Shown one piece after another: positions 38,177-47,328 of a stretch of 64,000 nt of DNA. The position numbers were made by a program, and so were the translations under genes. The stretch is from Bryobacterales bacterium (GTDB lineage: Bacteria > Acidobacteriota > Terriglobia > Bryobacterales > Bryobacteraceae). Below the pieces are notes generated by a model. It was not told the origin of the DNA and did not search any database. It saw nothing but the letters and a program-made list of their open reading frames with translations. Position 1 is the first letter of the stretch. Each line of letters opens with the position of its first letter. The stretch covers positions 179,851 through 243,850 of the forward strand of contig JADLCT010000054.1 of assembly GCA_020847045.1 (NCBI GenBank). The letters are read 5' to 3'.

Positions 38177-39493
38177 CTACGCCACGATCTCGATGAATTC
38201 CTCTGCCAGTCGCGCCACCACGCCATCCATGCTCGCGTGCACGGAAACGCCCAGTTTGTCCCGGGGCGCTCGCCCCACCGTCTGTCCGCGCGACACGCGC
38301 GCACCCTCGGCCACGCACGGCTCGGCCGGTACGCCGGCATGTTGCTTCCATTTGATCCGGACCCGCGCCGGACGGATCTCAGGCTGCTCGAACGGCGCCT
38401 CGCGCTCGTACTCTTCGATCTGGAGCCGCTTCCGCAGTTGCGCGAGCGGCACCCGGCGGTACTCTTTCATCGGATGCACCTGCACCGGCTTTTGCTGGAT
38501 GAACTTCAATCCCGCGGTCTTGCGGCTGAGCTTTCCGGCATCGCAGGCCTCTTTCGGATACAGATCCTCGGGGCAGGCATACAGCGTGCAGAGTCCGCAC
38601 GAACAACACAACTCCGCCCACTGGTTCCAGATGTCGCCGCCCGTTGTGGTGAAGCCGAGTGAACGCATCACCTTGTGCGGCTGCACCTCGTAACCCAGCA
38701 GGTAGCGCGGGCAGAATTCCGTGCAATAAGAGCACTGGTCGCACGCCGACTTCCCGATGCGGGCCATCTCGGGAATGCTCCGGTCACGGCGCGTTACCAG
38801 GTAGTGATCACCCGGCAGCACAATCAGTCCACCCGTTGTCTTGGTCACCACGCCGTCGAAGTCGCGCGACATCGAGCCCATCATGATCCCGTTCACGAAC
38901 AGAACCGGATCGGCCACCTGCGCTCCTCCGGCCAAGGCCACCAGTTCGCGGAAGGTCATCCCGACCGGAGCCCAGAACGACCGCGCCTTGCGCACGGCTC
39001 CGCACACCGAGAGGAACTTCTCCGTTACCGGCTCGCCACGGCTGGCGCGGTCCACGTTGAACAGCGTCTCCACGTTGTTCACCACGCAGCCGACGTTCAA
39101 TGGAATTCCGGCCGGCGGAATGAGGCGGCCCGTGGCCGAGTAGACCAGCTCATATTCATCGCCTGAAGGGTAGAAGTCGCCCAGCGGCACAAACTCGATC
39201 CGCTCGCGGTTGGCATGGCGCTCCAGGGCTGCCAGTGATTCGGCGTTTTTCGTTTTGACGCCGAACTTGCCCAGCCGCGCGCCCGTCGCCGTGATCATCG
39301 CCTCCATGCCCGCGAGGATTCCCTCCGGGAAGTGCTTCATGATCTCGGCGTCCTTATGGATCAGCGGCTCGCATTCGGCCCCATTGGCCAGCACGAACTC
39401 CGCGCTGGACTGCGCCTTGATATAAGTGGGAAACCCGGCGCCACCAGCGCCGGCGACGCCGCATTCCCTCAGTTTTTCCGCCAGGCTCACCAT
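38177..39493 (-). CDS. pduS: PduS-like Fe-S flavoprotein (RnfC/Nqo1-type, SLBB domain)
   Basis: Soluble NADH-dependent electron-transfer protein; Salmonella-type PduS reduces cobalamin and passes electrons to PduT. The 438-residue product has the Nqo1/RnfC-like nucleotide/flavin region at the N-terminus (GVAGAGGAGFPTY, ANGAECEPL), an SLBB-type middle, two ferredoxin-type clusters (C251-C254-C257-C261, then the C296-C317 cysteine group with CSCGLC and ACPED) and a short C-terminal barrel-sandwich-like end. The start is ATG at 39493; no clear ribosome site is seen. It is 34 bases downstream of pyrE and 16 bases upstream of the PduT-like gene. Membrane RnfC is the main alternative, but the pairing with a PduT-type shell protein and the absence of other rnf genes favour PduS. 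Confidence 0.9.
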   Translation of the reverse strand: MVSLAEKLRECGVAGAGGAGFPTYIKAQSSAEFVLANGAECEPLIHKDAEIMKHFPEGILAGMEAMITATGARLGKFGVKTKNAESLAALERHANRERIEFVPLGDFYPSGDEYELVYSATGRLIPPAGIPLNVGCVVNNVETLFNVDRASRGEPVTEKFLSVCGAVRKARSFWAPVGMTFRELVALAGGAQVADPVLFVNGIMMGSMSRDFDGVVTKTTGGLIVLPGDHYLVTRRDRSIPEMARIGKSACDQCSYCTEFCPRYLLGYEVQPHKVMRSLGFTTTGGDIWNQWAELCCSCGLCTLYACPEDLYPKEACDAGKLSRKTAGLKFIQQKPVQVHPMKEYRRVPLAQLRKRLQIEEYEREAPFEQPEIRPARVRIKWKQHAGVPAEPCVAEGARVSRGQTVGRAPRDKLGVSVHASMDGVVARLAEEFIEIVA

Positions 39494-39527
39494 TGGGAAG
39501 GATAGCGCAGCCGCTCAGCCGGCCCGC

Positions 39528-40085
39528 TTACAGTTCGCCGATCGTGAATACGCGGTCGAAGGGGCAGCCGAGGCCGGCTTCGATTGCATCCCGCGCGCCT
39601 TCCTCGCGGTCCACCAGACACACCGCGCCCAGCACGTTCAAACCCGCCTCGCGCGCCGCCGCAATCGCTTTGATGGTCGAGTCGCCCGTCGTGCAGACGT
39701 CGTCCACGATCACCACATCCAGGGGCGGCCCGTCGGACAAGCCCTCGATCTGTTTCTTCAAACCGTGGCCCTTGGCCTCTTTCCGCACAAGAAACGCGTT
39801 CACGGGCGCGCCGGCATCCATGCTCTCCCGGGCCACCGCGATCACGATTGGGTCGGCGCCCATCGTCATCCCTCCCACCGCCCGCGGCTGCCAGCCGCGG
39901 CGCCGGATCACATCCAGGAACAACCGGCCAATGGGCCCGATCGCCTCGGCGCGGCACGTCGTTACGCGCGCGTCGCAATAGACGTTGGAAATGCGTCCCG
40001 AGGCCAGCTTGAATTCGCCGCCCCGGCGGATGGAAAAGGTTCGCAGAATGCCGGCCAGAAGCTGCCGGTCTTGTTCGAGTGGCAT
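39528..40085 (-). CDS. pyrE: Orotate phosphoribosyltransferase
   Basis: Converts orotate and PRPP to OMP in pyrimidine synthesis. The 185-residue product has the PRPP-binding VVIVDDVCTTGDST motif, the N-terminal FKLASGRISNVYCDAR and the flexible loop around VRKEAKGHGLKKQIEG. The start is ATG at 40085 with AGGATAGG ahead. It is the first gene of a co-directional series continuing into the PduS/PduT pair. Upstream lies a 407-base non-coding region. Confidence 0.96.
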   Translation of the reverse strand: MPLEQDRQLLAGILRTFSIRRGGEFKLASGRISNVYCDARVTTCRAEAIGPIGRLFLDVIRRRGWQPRAVGGMTMGADPIVIAVARESMDAGAPVNAFLVRKEAKGHGLKKQIEGLSDGPPLDVVIVDDVCTTGDSTIKAIAAAREAGLNVLGAVCLVDREEGARDAIEAGLGCPFDRVFTIGEL

Positions 40086-40492
40086 GAAATGCCTATCCTA
40101 TCGCGGGCGGCCCTGCTTTTGCCGCCACGTCGAATATCCCCCCCGCGTATGTCGTAGTACCCCGGGAATATGCCATCAGTTCATTCCTGCTTGGCGCATT
40201 TTTTGCTGGCAGAAATATAGTACTTACAGTACTCTAGTATTGGTTGTAAGTTGCTGGTGCTATTTGCCAGGGTCCGGCGTCGCATTTGGCGGCAATCCTC
40301 AGGGTTCCGCAGACGTGTCTGGGGATACCCGTGCGAGCGGGTATTGTGATCTTAAGGTGTTTCCGTAGTATCGGCTATAGCTTCTCCTGAGCATTCGCGG
40401 CGGCTGGTTGTCTCCCAGTGAACGCGCCGCGCGGCAGCGAGCCTACCTGCCCCAAGTACGGCCGCACTCCCGCGGCCAACCGTGAGGGAACT
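40086..40492. promoter_or_regulatory. Long intergenic region between pyrE and a sigma-like gene
   Basis: Non-coding stretch of 407 bases between divergent genes. It holds a -24/-12 promoter match at 40191-40207, three near-repeats of AGTACT at 40219-40241 and a perfect 7-bp hairpin (ATACCCG/CGGGTAT, 6-base loop) at 40325-40344. No other gene was found. Confidence 0.6.
40191..40207 (+). promoter_or_regulatory. Sigma-54 (-24/-12) type promoter
   Basis: TTGGCGC, 5 bases, TTGCT: GG (40193-40194) and GC (40205-40206) are exactly 10 bases apart, as required for RpoN promoters. The match to TTGGCAC-N5-TTGCW differs at one conserved position. Transcription would start near 40218 and run toward the sigma-like gene, leaving a leader of 275 bases. 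An overlapping sigma-70 reading (TATAGT at 40216) has poor spacing. Confidence 0.55.
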
Positions 40493-41059
40493 GTGAGATC
40501 ACCTACTTTCGCCGCCGTGGACACCGCCAATCCGCCGGCGCCGCCGCTGGAAAACCTGCTCGCCCAGATCCGGGCAGGTGATTCCGACGCGTGCGGACAA
40601 CTGTATGAAGAAACAAGCCGGGGCGTCCGCCTCGTCTTCCGCCACCATCTTGGCCACGATGCGCCGGAACGCCTGGTCCAGGATGCTTATCTGGACCTGT
40701 TTGCAGGAATTCGCAACGGTGTCATCGCCGCATCGGACTCGCTCGGGGCTTTTCTGCGCGACATCGTGCGCGCACACGCCCGGCGGGCGGGGCAGGAGAG
40801 TGGCGCCGCTCCGGTCCGCCAGATGGCGTCTCGCGAGCAGGCCGGCAGCATGCAGGCCGCCCTGGGACAGTTGCCTCCCGCCGACCGCCAGTTGCTCCGG
40901 CGCTACATTGTGGAGGGAGAGCCGGCGGCCCGCGTGTGCGCCGAGGCCGGTGTCTCTCCGGAGCACCTGCGGAGGGCCCTGGCGACGGTGCGCAGGCTCT
41001 TTCATAACGGCTTGCGCAGGGCGCAGACGCCTTCGCGCGCCACGGCCGCCGGCGCCTGA
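40493..41059 (+). CDS. ECF-type sigma-70-like protein
   Basis: Small sigma-factor-like protein. The GTG at 40493 is chosen because GAGGG lies a few bases upstream; it gives 188 residues. A longer GTG start at 40418 is possible. A sigma-2-like region (LENLLAQIRAGDSDACGQLYE, then VQDAYLDLFAGI) is followed by a sigma-4-like helix-turn-helix (ALGQLPPADRQLLRRYIVEG, AGVSPEHLRRALATVRRLF). No anti-sigma gene follows; the next gene is a TIM-barrel protein. The gene sits behind a long leader with a sigma-54-type promoter match. Confidence 0.75.
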   Translation: MRSPTFAAVDTANPPAPPLENLLAQIRAGDSDACGQLYEETSRGVRLVFRHHLGHDAPERLVQDAYLDLFAGIRNGVIAASDSLGAFLRDIVRAHARRAGQESGAAPVRQMASREQAGSMQAALGQLPPADRQLLRRYIVEGEPAARVCAEAGVSPEHLRRALATVRRLFHNGLRRAQTPSRATAAGA

Positions 41060-41105
41060 ACCTCCGGTTGGATAGCCGGGCCGGGCGTGCCAAAATGGTG
41101 GCGCT

Positions 41106-41870
41106 ATGATGCTCGGCGCCGTCACCTACAACATCTGCAAGGACTGGGATCTCGAGACGCTGATCGGGAATCTCGAAGCCGCGGGCTTTGAAGCCGTCGA
41201 GTTGCGCACCACGCACAAACATGGCGTGGAGCCCACGCTGGACGCCGCCGCCCGCCGCGCCGTTGCCGAACGGTTCGCCCGCTCCAAGGTGAGGCTTCTC
41301 AGTTTCGGGACCACCAATGAATTCCATTCGTCCGATCTGGCCGTCCGCGCCCGCAACGTCGCCGAGGCCAAAACCTTCATCGATCTGGCTCACGATACGG
41401 GCGCGTGGGGCATTAAGGTCCGTCCGAATGGCTTTCCTCCCGGGCTCAGCCATGACCAGACGCTCCGCAACATCGCCGCCTGCCTGCGCGAGTTGGGAGA
41501 CTATGGCCAGGGTAAAGGCGTCGAAACCTGGGTGGAGGTGCACGGACGGGAAACTGCCGAGCCGCCTCACATGGCCGCGCTCATGCGCCACACCGGGCAC
41601 ACGCAGGTGGGTCTCTGCTGGAACTCGAATCCGCAGGATGTGGTGAACGGCAGTGTGAAGCAGTACTTCCAATTGCTTCGCCCGTGGATCAAGAACGTCC
41701 ACATCAACGAACTCGCCGGTCCGTACCCCTACCGTGAGCTGTTCGCGCTGCTGCGCGCCTCCAGGTACGAGCGGTACACGCTGTGCGAAGCCCAGGAGTC
41801 AAAAGAGCCCGGGCGTTTTCTGCGCTGGTACCGCGCCTTGTGGGTGGAGATGAACAGGAACTGCGCATGA
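41106..41870 (+). CDS. Sugar phosphate isomerase/epimerase-like TIM-barrel protein
   Basis: Xylose-isomerase-like TIM-barrel of 254 residues, cytoplasmic (no signal peptide). Likely metal ligands lie in ETWVEVHGRE, VGLCWNSNPQD, KNVHINELAGP and YTLCEAQESKE. The substrate is unknown; relatives include hydroxypyruvate isomerases and inosose dehydratases. Its stop codon overlaps the start of the M14 carboxypeptidase gene (ATGA), so the two are coupled. Confidence 0.85.
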   Translation: MMLGAVTYNICKDWDLETLIGNLEAAGFEAVELRTTHKHGVEPTLDAAARRAVAERFARSKVRLLSFGTTNEFHSSDLAVRARNVAEAKTFIDLAHDTGAWGIKVRPNGFPPGLSHDQTLRNIAACLRELGDYGQGKGVETWVEVHGRETAEPPHMAALMRHTGHTQVGLCWNSNPQDVVNGSVKQYFQLLRPWIKNVHINELAGPYPYRELFALLRASRYERYTLCEAQESKEPGRFLRWYRALWVEMNRNCA

Positions 41871-44152
41871 AACGGCTGTTCCTGGTCCCTGCCGTTCTCG
41901 CCGCCGCGGCGCTCGCACCGGCTGCCGTTCCCACCCCTGAATCTCACTTCGGCCACGCCGTGGGAGCCGACCGCACTCTGATCGGCTGGAGCCAGACCGT
42001 CGCCTATTTCCGCGCCCTGCAGGCGGCGAGCGACCGCATCGCCGTGCGGGACATCGGACGCACCACGGAGGGCCGTCCCATGATCGCGGCCTTTCTCTCC
42101 GCGCCGGAAAATCTGAAGCAGCTCGACCGGTACCAGCGGAACCAGAAACGGCTGGCCGACCCCCGCGTCACGCCTCCCGAAGAGGCGGCCCGCATCATCG
42201 CCGGACACAAGGCCGTGGTGATGATCACCTGCTCGATTCATTCCACCGAGGTCGGCTCCACGCACACCGCCGTGCAGTTCGCTTACCGCCTGCTGACCGA
42301 ATCCAACCCTAAATTTGACGCCATTCTGAAGGACGTCATCCTGATTCTCGTGCCGTCGCTCAACCCCGACGGCGTCGACATTGTGAAGAGCTGGTACGGC
42401 CGCACGCTGGGCACGCCATTTGAAGGCGCCTCGCCGCCGGAGCTCTACCAGAAGTACGCCGGCCACGACAACAATCGCGACTGGTACATCTTTTCGCAGG
42501 CCGAGACGCGCAACGTGGTGACGCAGCTTCACAATGTGTGGCGGCCGCAGATCGTCTACGACGTGCACCAACAGGGGCCTTATGCGTCGCGCATGTTCAT
42601 TCCGCCGTGGCTCGATCCCATCGACCCGAACGTCGATCCGATTCTGGCGCAGTCGGCCAACATGATCGGCACGGGCATGGCGTATGACCTCACGGCCGCC
42701 GGGCGAAAGGGCGTGGTGATCAACGCCATCTACGATTTCTGGACGCCGGCCCGGCACTATCAGGCTTATCACGGCGGAATGCGGATTTTGAGCGAGTCGG
42801 CCTCGGCGCGCCTGGCCACACCGATGGTGGTGCGTCCCGATCAGATCAGCCAAACCTCCCACGGGTATCTGCCGAGGGAGCGCAGTTGGAACTATCTTGA
42901 ACCCTGGCTGGGCGGCGAATGGCGTGTGGCCGACATCATGGCGGATCAGATGATTGCCTGGGAGTCCTGTCTGTTTCAGGCCGCCATACGCCGCACCGAT
43001 CTGCTCCGCAACTTCTATGCGGTGAACCGGAACAATGCCGGGCGCACGTCGCCCAGCGCGTTTGTCATCTCCTCGAAGCAACGCGATCCGGGGCTGACGC
43101 GCAAGCTGCTGGAGACGCTCGCCTTTGGCTCCGTCGAGATCGAGAAGGCCGGCGATGCGTTCCAGGCGGACGGCCAAACCTATCCCGCCGGCTCCTACAT
43201 CATCCGCATGCAGCAGCCCTACGGCGGCTTTGCCAAGACGCTGCTGGAGCGTCAGCGCTACCCCGATCTGCGCCTCTATCCCGGCGGACCGCCGCGCCGT
43301 CCCTACGATGTCACGGCGCAGACGCTGCCGCTGCTGATGGGCGTTGACGTGGCAGCCATTGACGCGCCGTTCGAGGCGAAAAGCACGCGCGCGGTCTCCT
43401 TCGCGGAGTTGCCCGCCGTGAACCAGTGGTTCCATTTTCCCGGCGGCCGGGCGCCGCGCGTGGCGATCTACAAGAGCCACATGCCGCAGATGGACGAGGG
43501 CTGGACGCGCTGGATGTTTGAGCATCTCGGCATCGCTTATACGAGTCTCGGCAACTCCGGCGTTCTCGCCGGCAACCTGCATGCGCAGTTCGACGCGATC
43601 ATCTTCCCGGACCAGACGCCCGCCTCCATCCATTCCGGCTACGGCCGCGGATCCATGCCCGAGCCTCTCACGGGCGGACTGGGTGAGAAGGGCGCGGCGG
43701 CTCTGAAAGCATTCGCCGCCGAGGGCGGCTCCCTGATCTTCCTGAACGGCTCCTGCGACTATGCCATCGAGCGGCTGTCGCTGCCGGTGCGCAACGCCGT
43801 TCATGGACTCTCCTCGCGGGAATATTATGTGCCCGGCTCCCTTCTGAATGTCCGGCTCTCCGCGCGCCACCGGCTGGCCCGCGGATTACCCGAAGAGATC
43901 GCCATCTGGAACGAAGATTCGCCCGTGTTCCAGATTCCGCAGGACGCCGCCGCCGCCAGCGTGGCGCGCTATCCCGCCACGGGACTGCTCGCCTCGGGCT
44001 GGCTGCTCGGTGAAAAGTACGCCGCCAATCTCCACGCCCTTGTTGAGGTTCCTGCCGGCAAGGGAAAGGTGATTCTGTTTGGGATGCGCCCGCAGTACCG
44101 CGCCCAAAGCTACCAGTCGATGAAACTGCTGTTTAACGCCCTCATGCCGTAA
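41867..44152 (+). CDS. M14-family zinc carboxypeptidase, secreted
   Basis: Exported metallopeptidase of 761 residues starting at ATG 41867 (AGGAA about 9 bases upstream) with a signal peptide (about 1-21). The zinc site is H125 and E128 in SIHSTEVG plus a later His in YDVHQQGP. SLNPDGVDIV and GHDNNRDWY are further M14 landmarks. The C-terminal half (about 420-761) is a long extension of a kind common in acidobacterial M14 proteins; a glutamine-amidotransferase-like fold is possible. It is coupled to the upstream TIM-barrel gene by ATGA and probably degrades peptides outside the cytoplasm. Confidence 0.9.
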   Translation: MKRLFLVPAVLAAAALAPAAVPTPESHFGHAVGADRTLIGWSQTVAYFRALQAASDRIAVRDIGRTTEGRPMIAAFLSAPENLKQLDRYQRNQKRLADPRVTPPEEAARIIAGHKAVVMITCSIHSTEVGSTHTAVQFAYRLLTESNPKFDAILKDVILILVPSLNPDGVDIVKSWYGRTLGTPFEGASPPELYQKYAGHDNNRDWYIFSQAETRNVVTQLHNVWRPQIVYDVHQQGPYASRMFIPPWLDPIDPNVDPILAQSANMIGTGMAYDLTAAGRKGVVINAIYDFWTPARHYQAYHGGMRILSESASARLATPMVVRPDQISQTSHGYLPRERSWNYLEPWLGGEWRVADIMADQMIAWESCLFQAAIRRTDLLRNFYAVNRNNAGRTSPSAFVISSKQRDPGLTRKLLETLAFGSVEIEKAGDAFQADGQTYPAGSYIIRMQQPYGGFAKTLLERQRYPDLRLYPGGPPRRPYDVTAQTLPLLMGVDVAAIDAPFEAKSTRAVSFAELPAVNQWFHFPGGRAPRVAIYKSHMPQMDEGWTRWMFEHLGIAYTSLGNSGVLAGNLHAQFDAIIFPDQTPASIHSGYGRGSMPEPLTGGLGEKGAAALKAFAAEGGSLIFLNGSCDYAIERLSLPVRNAVHGLSSREYYVPGSLLNVRLSARHRLARGLPEEIAIWNEDSPVFQIPQDAAAASVARYPATGLLASGWLLGEKYAANLHALVEVPAGKGKVILFGMRPQYRAQSYQSMKLLFNALMP

Positions 44153-44172
44153 ACGGCTGCTCACCGGGTTAT

Positions 44173-44202
44173 TTGCCCTTGCCCGCCTTGGGGGCATATA
44201 GT
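44173..44202 (+). promoter_or_regulatory. Sigma-70-type promoter of the DUF1549/DUF1553 gene
   Basis: TTGCCC (44173-44178), 18 bases, TATAGT (44197-44202) precede the gene by 18 bases, giving a predicted leader of about 12 bases. The hexamers match consensus at 4 of 6 and 5 of 6 positions. No ribosome-binding site is evident in the short leader. Confidence 0.5.
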
Positions 44203-44220
44203 CGATACATCTGGTTTGCC

Positions 44221-47200
44221 ATGAGATTTGCCGCCATCACGGCTCTGGGCGCCCTCGCAGTGGTGTCTCAGGCCAAAACCATCGATTTTCAGAAGGAAAT
44301 CCGCCCCGTTCTCTCGGAAAATTGCTTCGCCTGCCATGGGCCCGACCCCAAGTCGCGCATGGTGGGACTGAGGCTCGATCTGAAGAACGCCGCCATGGAG
44401 GCCCGCCCGCACGGCGCCGCCGTCGTTCCGGGCCATCCCGAGAAGAGCCTGCTTTATCTGCGCCTGATTGAGCCGAAAGCGGCGCTGCGCATGCCGCCCG
44501 CTCATTCGCGCAGGACTCTCACGCCCGAGCAGATCTCCCTGCTGAAACAGTGGATCGCCGAGGGCGCTTCCTGGCCAGAGCACTGGGCCTACCAGACGCC
44601 GGTGAAGGCCGCGCTTCCCGCCGTCAGGAACGCGGCGTGGGTGCGCAATCCGATTGACCGCTTCGTGCTGGCCAAGCTGGAGGCCGCCGGACTTACGCCC
44701 GAAGCCGCCGCCTCCAAACGAACCCTGATCCGCCGGGTCGCTCTGGATCTGACCGGCCTGCCGCCCACGCCCGCCGAGATGGAAGCCTATCTGCGCGACG
44801 CCACGCCGCAGGCTTACGAAAAAATGATCGACCGCTACCTCGCCTCGCCCCACTATGGCGAGCACCGCGGACGGTACTGGCTTGACGCGGCGCGTTACGG
44901 AGACACGCACGGCATTCACGTGGACAACTATCGCGAAATCTGGCCCTACCGCGATTGGGTGATTCAGGCGTTCAACCGAAACCTCTCCTTCGACCAGTTC
45001 TCCATAGAGCAGCTCGCCGGAGACATGCTGCCGCACCCCACGCTCGATCAGAAGATCGCCACCGGCTTCCACCGTTGCAACGTCACCACAAATGAGGCGG
45101 GCATCATCGAACAGGAGTACGAGGAGATCTACGCCAAGGACCGCGCCGACACGACGGGCGCCGTCTGGATGGGCCTCACCGTTGGCTGCGCCACCTGCCA
45201 CGACCATAAGTTCGATCCCATCACGCAGCGCGATTTCTATGCTCTCGGCGCCTTCTTCCGCAATACCACGCAGCGCGTGATGGACGGCAACATTCCCGAT
45301 ACGCCGCCCGTGATCGTCGTTCCCCGCAAAGAAGACCGCGAGCAGTGGGCAACCATCAGCGCCGGACAGGCCCGCGTGCGCGAAAGCATGAACGGCATCC
45401 GCACCGCGGCCGCGCCCGCCTTCGGTACCTGGCTCGCCTCGCATCGCTCCGAAGCCGAGCCCAGCCCCTTTGGCGCCTCCACGGCGGTCTTCGAGGCCGA
45501 TATCGCGGCGCTGGCTCGATCGGGCGGCGCCGTCACGGCGGGCCAGGCGCCTGCCGGCGGCGCGCCGGCGCTCAAGTTCGTCAAGGAAGACGGTCTCACC
45601 GTCCCCGGCGTCCGCCAGCTCAAGGCCGACGAACCCTTTTCCATATCGGCTCACTTTTTCTTCCCCGAGGGCGAACAGAACAACGGCCTCGCCTCCCAGC
45701 TTTCCAGCACGGGTAAGAACCGGGGCTGGTTCCTCGACGTCAACGGCCGTCTCATCCGCATGAGGATGTACGGCGACGAGGAAAGGAACATTGAGATCCG
45801 TTCCGGCCATCTGGAGCAGCTCAAGCACGGCACCTGGAACCACGTTCTGTTCACCTACGACGGTTCACGCCACCAGTCCGGCATGACGCTCTATGTGAAC
45901 GGAATCGCCATCCCCACGCAGGGACGCGGGAATCAGAACGTCGAGTTGCCGGGAACGATGGGCGCCGATGTCCCGCTCACGCTCGGCAAGTCCTTCGAAG
46001 GCGGCATGATCTCGGATTTCCGCATATTCAACCGCGTACTCAGCGAGAGCGAAGCCCGCATGATGAGCGAGTGGGTGAGCATTTCGGCGGCCCTCAAGAA
46101 AGAGGGTGCGGCGCTGGCTTCGTCCGACCGCGATGCCTTGCTTACCTACTTCCTCCTCAAGGAGCACAAGCCCTTCCGCGCGCTCGTCGATGAGCAGAAC
46201 AAGCTGAACGAGGAGGCCGCCGTCATCTCACGGCGCGGCGCGCTCACGCATATCATGCACGAGCTGCCGGGGGACAAGCCGCACGCCTGGATTCTCTACC
46301 GTGGAGCTTACGATCAGCGCCGGGACGAGGTCCCTGCCAACACGCCTTCCTTCCTGCCGCCGCTTCCCTCCGGCCAGCCGCACAACCGCCTGAATTTTGC
46401 CCGCTGGCTGTTTACGGCGGAGAATCCTCTCACCGCGCGCGTCACCGTGAACCGCATGTGGCAGGAGGTTTTCGGAACAGGCATTGTGAAGACAGCGGAT
46501 GATTTCGGCAGCCAGGGCGAACCGCCCTCGCATCAGAAACTGCTCGACTGGCTCGCCGTCGACTTGCGCGAGAACAACTGGGACATGAAGCGTTTCTATA
46601 AGCAGTTGCTGATGTCGGCCACCTACCGGCAGGCCGCCCGGACCACGCCGGCCAAGCTTGCCAAGGACCCCGACAACCGTCTGCTGAGCCGTGGCGCCCG
46701 CTTCCGCATGGACGCCGAGATGGTCCGCGACTATGCGCTGGCCGCCAGCGGTTTGCTGGTGCGCCAGATTGGCGGCCCCAGCGTTCGCCCCTATCAGCCC
46801 GAGGGAATTTGGGAGTCCGTGGCGATGCTGGGTTCCAATACGCGCTTTTACAAGCAGGACGAGGGAGACGGCCTGTACAGGCGCTCGATGTACACCTTCT
46901 GGAAACGCAGCGCCCCGCCCGCCGCGATGGAGATCATGAACGCGCCGACACGCGAGGCCTGCACCATCCGGCGCGAACGCACCAATACGCCGTTGCAGGC
47001 GCTGCTCACCATGAATGATGTGCAGTTTGTCGAGGCCGCCCGCGTTCTGGCCGAACACGGCATGCAGGAAAGCGCCACCTGGGACGAGCAACTGGACTAC
47101 GTCACCACGCGCGTTCTGGCCCGGCCACTCGCCGCTCCGGAACGGGTGATCGCCCGCGCCGCGTTCGACAAGTTCCGCGGCTTTTACGAGGCGCATGAGG

Positions 47201-47328
47201 CTGACGCCGAAAAGCTGCTGCACACCGGCGAACGCCAGCCCGACCCCTCGCTGCGCCAGGCCGATTACGCCGCCATGGCCATGCTCACCAGCCAGCTCCT
47301 GAATCTCGACGAGGTCCTTAACAAATGA
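44221..47328 (+). CDS. Cytochrome-like/DUF1549/LamG/DUF1553 secreted protein
   Basis: Exported protein of 1035 residues of the type called planctomycete cytochrome c proteins. It has a signal peptide (about 1-19), a PSCyt1 region with CFACH (C35, C38, H39), DUF1549 (about 140-345) containing a second CATCH (C323, C326, H327), a concanavalin/LamG-like insert (about 440-620; FFPEGEQNNGLASQL, HVLFTYDGSRHQSGMTLYVN) and DUF1553 (about 720-1030; ENPLTARVTVNRMWQEVFGT). Two CxxCH motifs suggest haem c, but this is unproven for the family. It is coupled to the following DUF1501 gene by ATGA. The pair may act on extracellular polysaccharide, a hypothesis based on the LamG-like domain only. Confidence 0.92.
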   Translation: MRFAAITALGALAVVSQAKTIDFQKEIRPVLSENCFACHGPDPKSRMVGLRLDLKNAAMEARPHGAAVVPGHPEKSLLYLRLIEPKAALRMPPAHSRRTLTPEQISLLKQWIAEGASWPEHWAYQTPVKAALPAVRNAAWVRNPIDRFVLAKLEAAGLTPEAAASKRTLIRRVALDLTGLPPTPAEMEAYLRDATPQAYEKMIDRYLASPHYGEHRGRYWLDAARYGDTHGIHVDNYREIWPYRDWVIQAFNRNLSFDQFSIEQLAGDMLPHPTLDQKIATGFHRCNVTTNEAGIIEQEYEEIYAKDRADTTGAVWMGLTVGCATCHDHKFDPITQRDFYALGAFFRNTTQRVMDGNIPDTPPVIVVPRKEDREQWATISAGQARVRESMNGIRTAAAPAFGTWLASHRSEAEPSPFGASTAVFEADIAALARSGGAVTAGQAPAGGAPALKFVKEDGLTVPGVRQLKADEPFSISAHFFFPEGEQNNGLASQLSSTGKNRGWFLDVNGRLIRMRMYGDEERNIEIRSGHLEQLKHGTWNHVLFTYDGSRHQSGMTLYVNGIAIPTQGRGNQNVELPGTMGADVPLTLGKSFEGGMISDFRIFNRVLSESEARMMSEWVSISAALKKEGAALASSDRDALLTYFLLKEHKPFRALVDEQNKLNEEAAVISRRGALTHIMHELPGDKPHAWILYRGAYDQRRDEVPANTPSFLPPLPSGQPHNRLNFARWLFTAENPLTARVTVNRMWQEVFGTGIVKTADDFGSQGEPPSHQKLLDWLAVDLRENNWDMKRFYKQLLMSATYRQAARTTPAKLAKDPDNRLLSRGARFRMDAEMVRDYALAASGLLVRQIGGPSVRPYQPEGIWESVAMLGSNTRFYKQDEGDGLYRRSMYTFWKRSAPPAAMEIMNAPTREACTIRRERTNTPLQALLTMNDVQFVEAARVLAEHGMQESATWDEQLDYVTTRVLARPLAAPERVIARAAFDKFRGFYEAHEADAEKLLHTGERQPDPSLRQADYAAMAMLTSQLLNLDEVLNK

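Noticed and set aside
37609..40085. Possibility that a full microcompartment operon is present
   Set aside because: Only the PduT-like and PduS-like genes were found; flanking genes are pyrE and an S55 peptidase, with no BMC-H, BMC-P or signature enzyme.
41729..45843. Minus-strand open frames (713 and 560 codons) opposite the M14 and DUF1549 genes
   Set aside because: They have no motif and low-complexity composition, while the plus-strand genes have intact catalytic and structural signatures.
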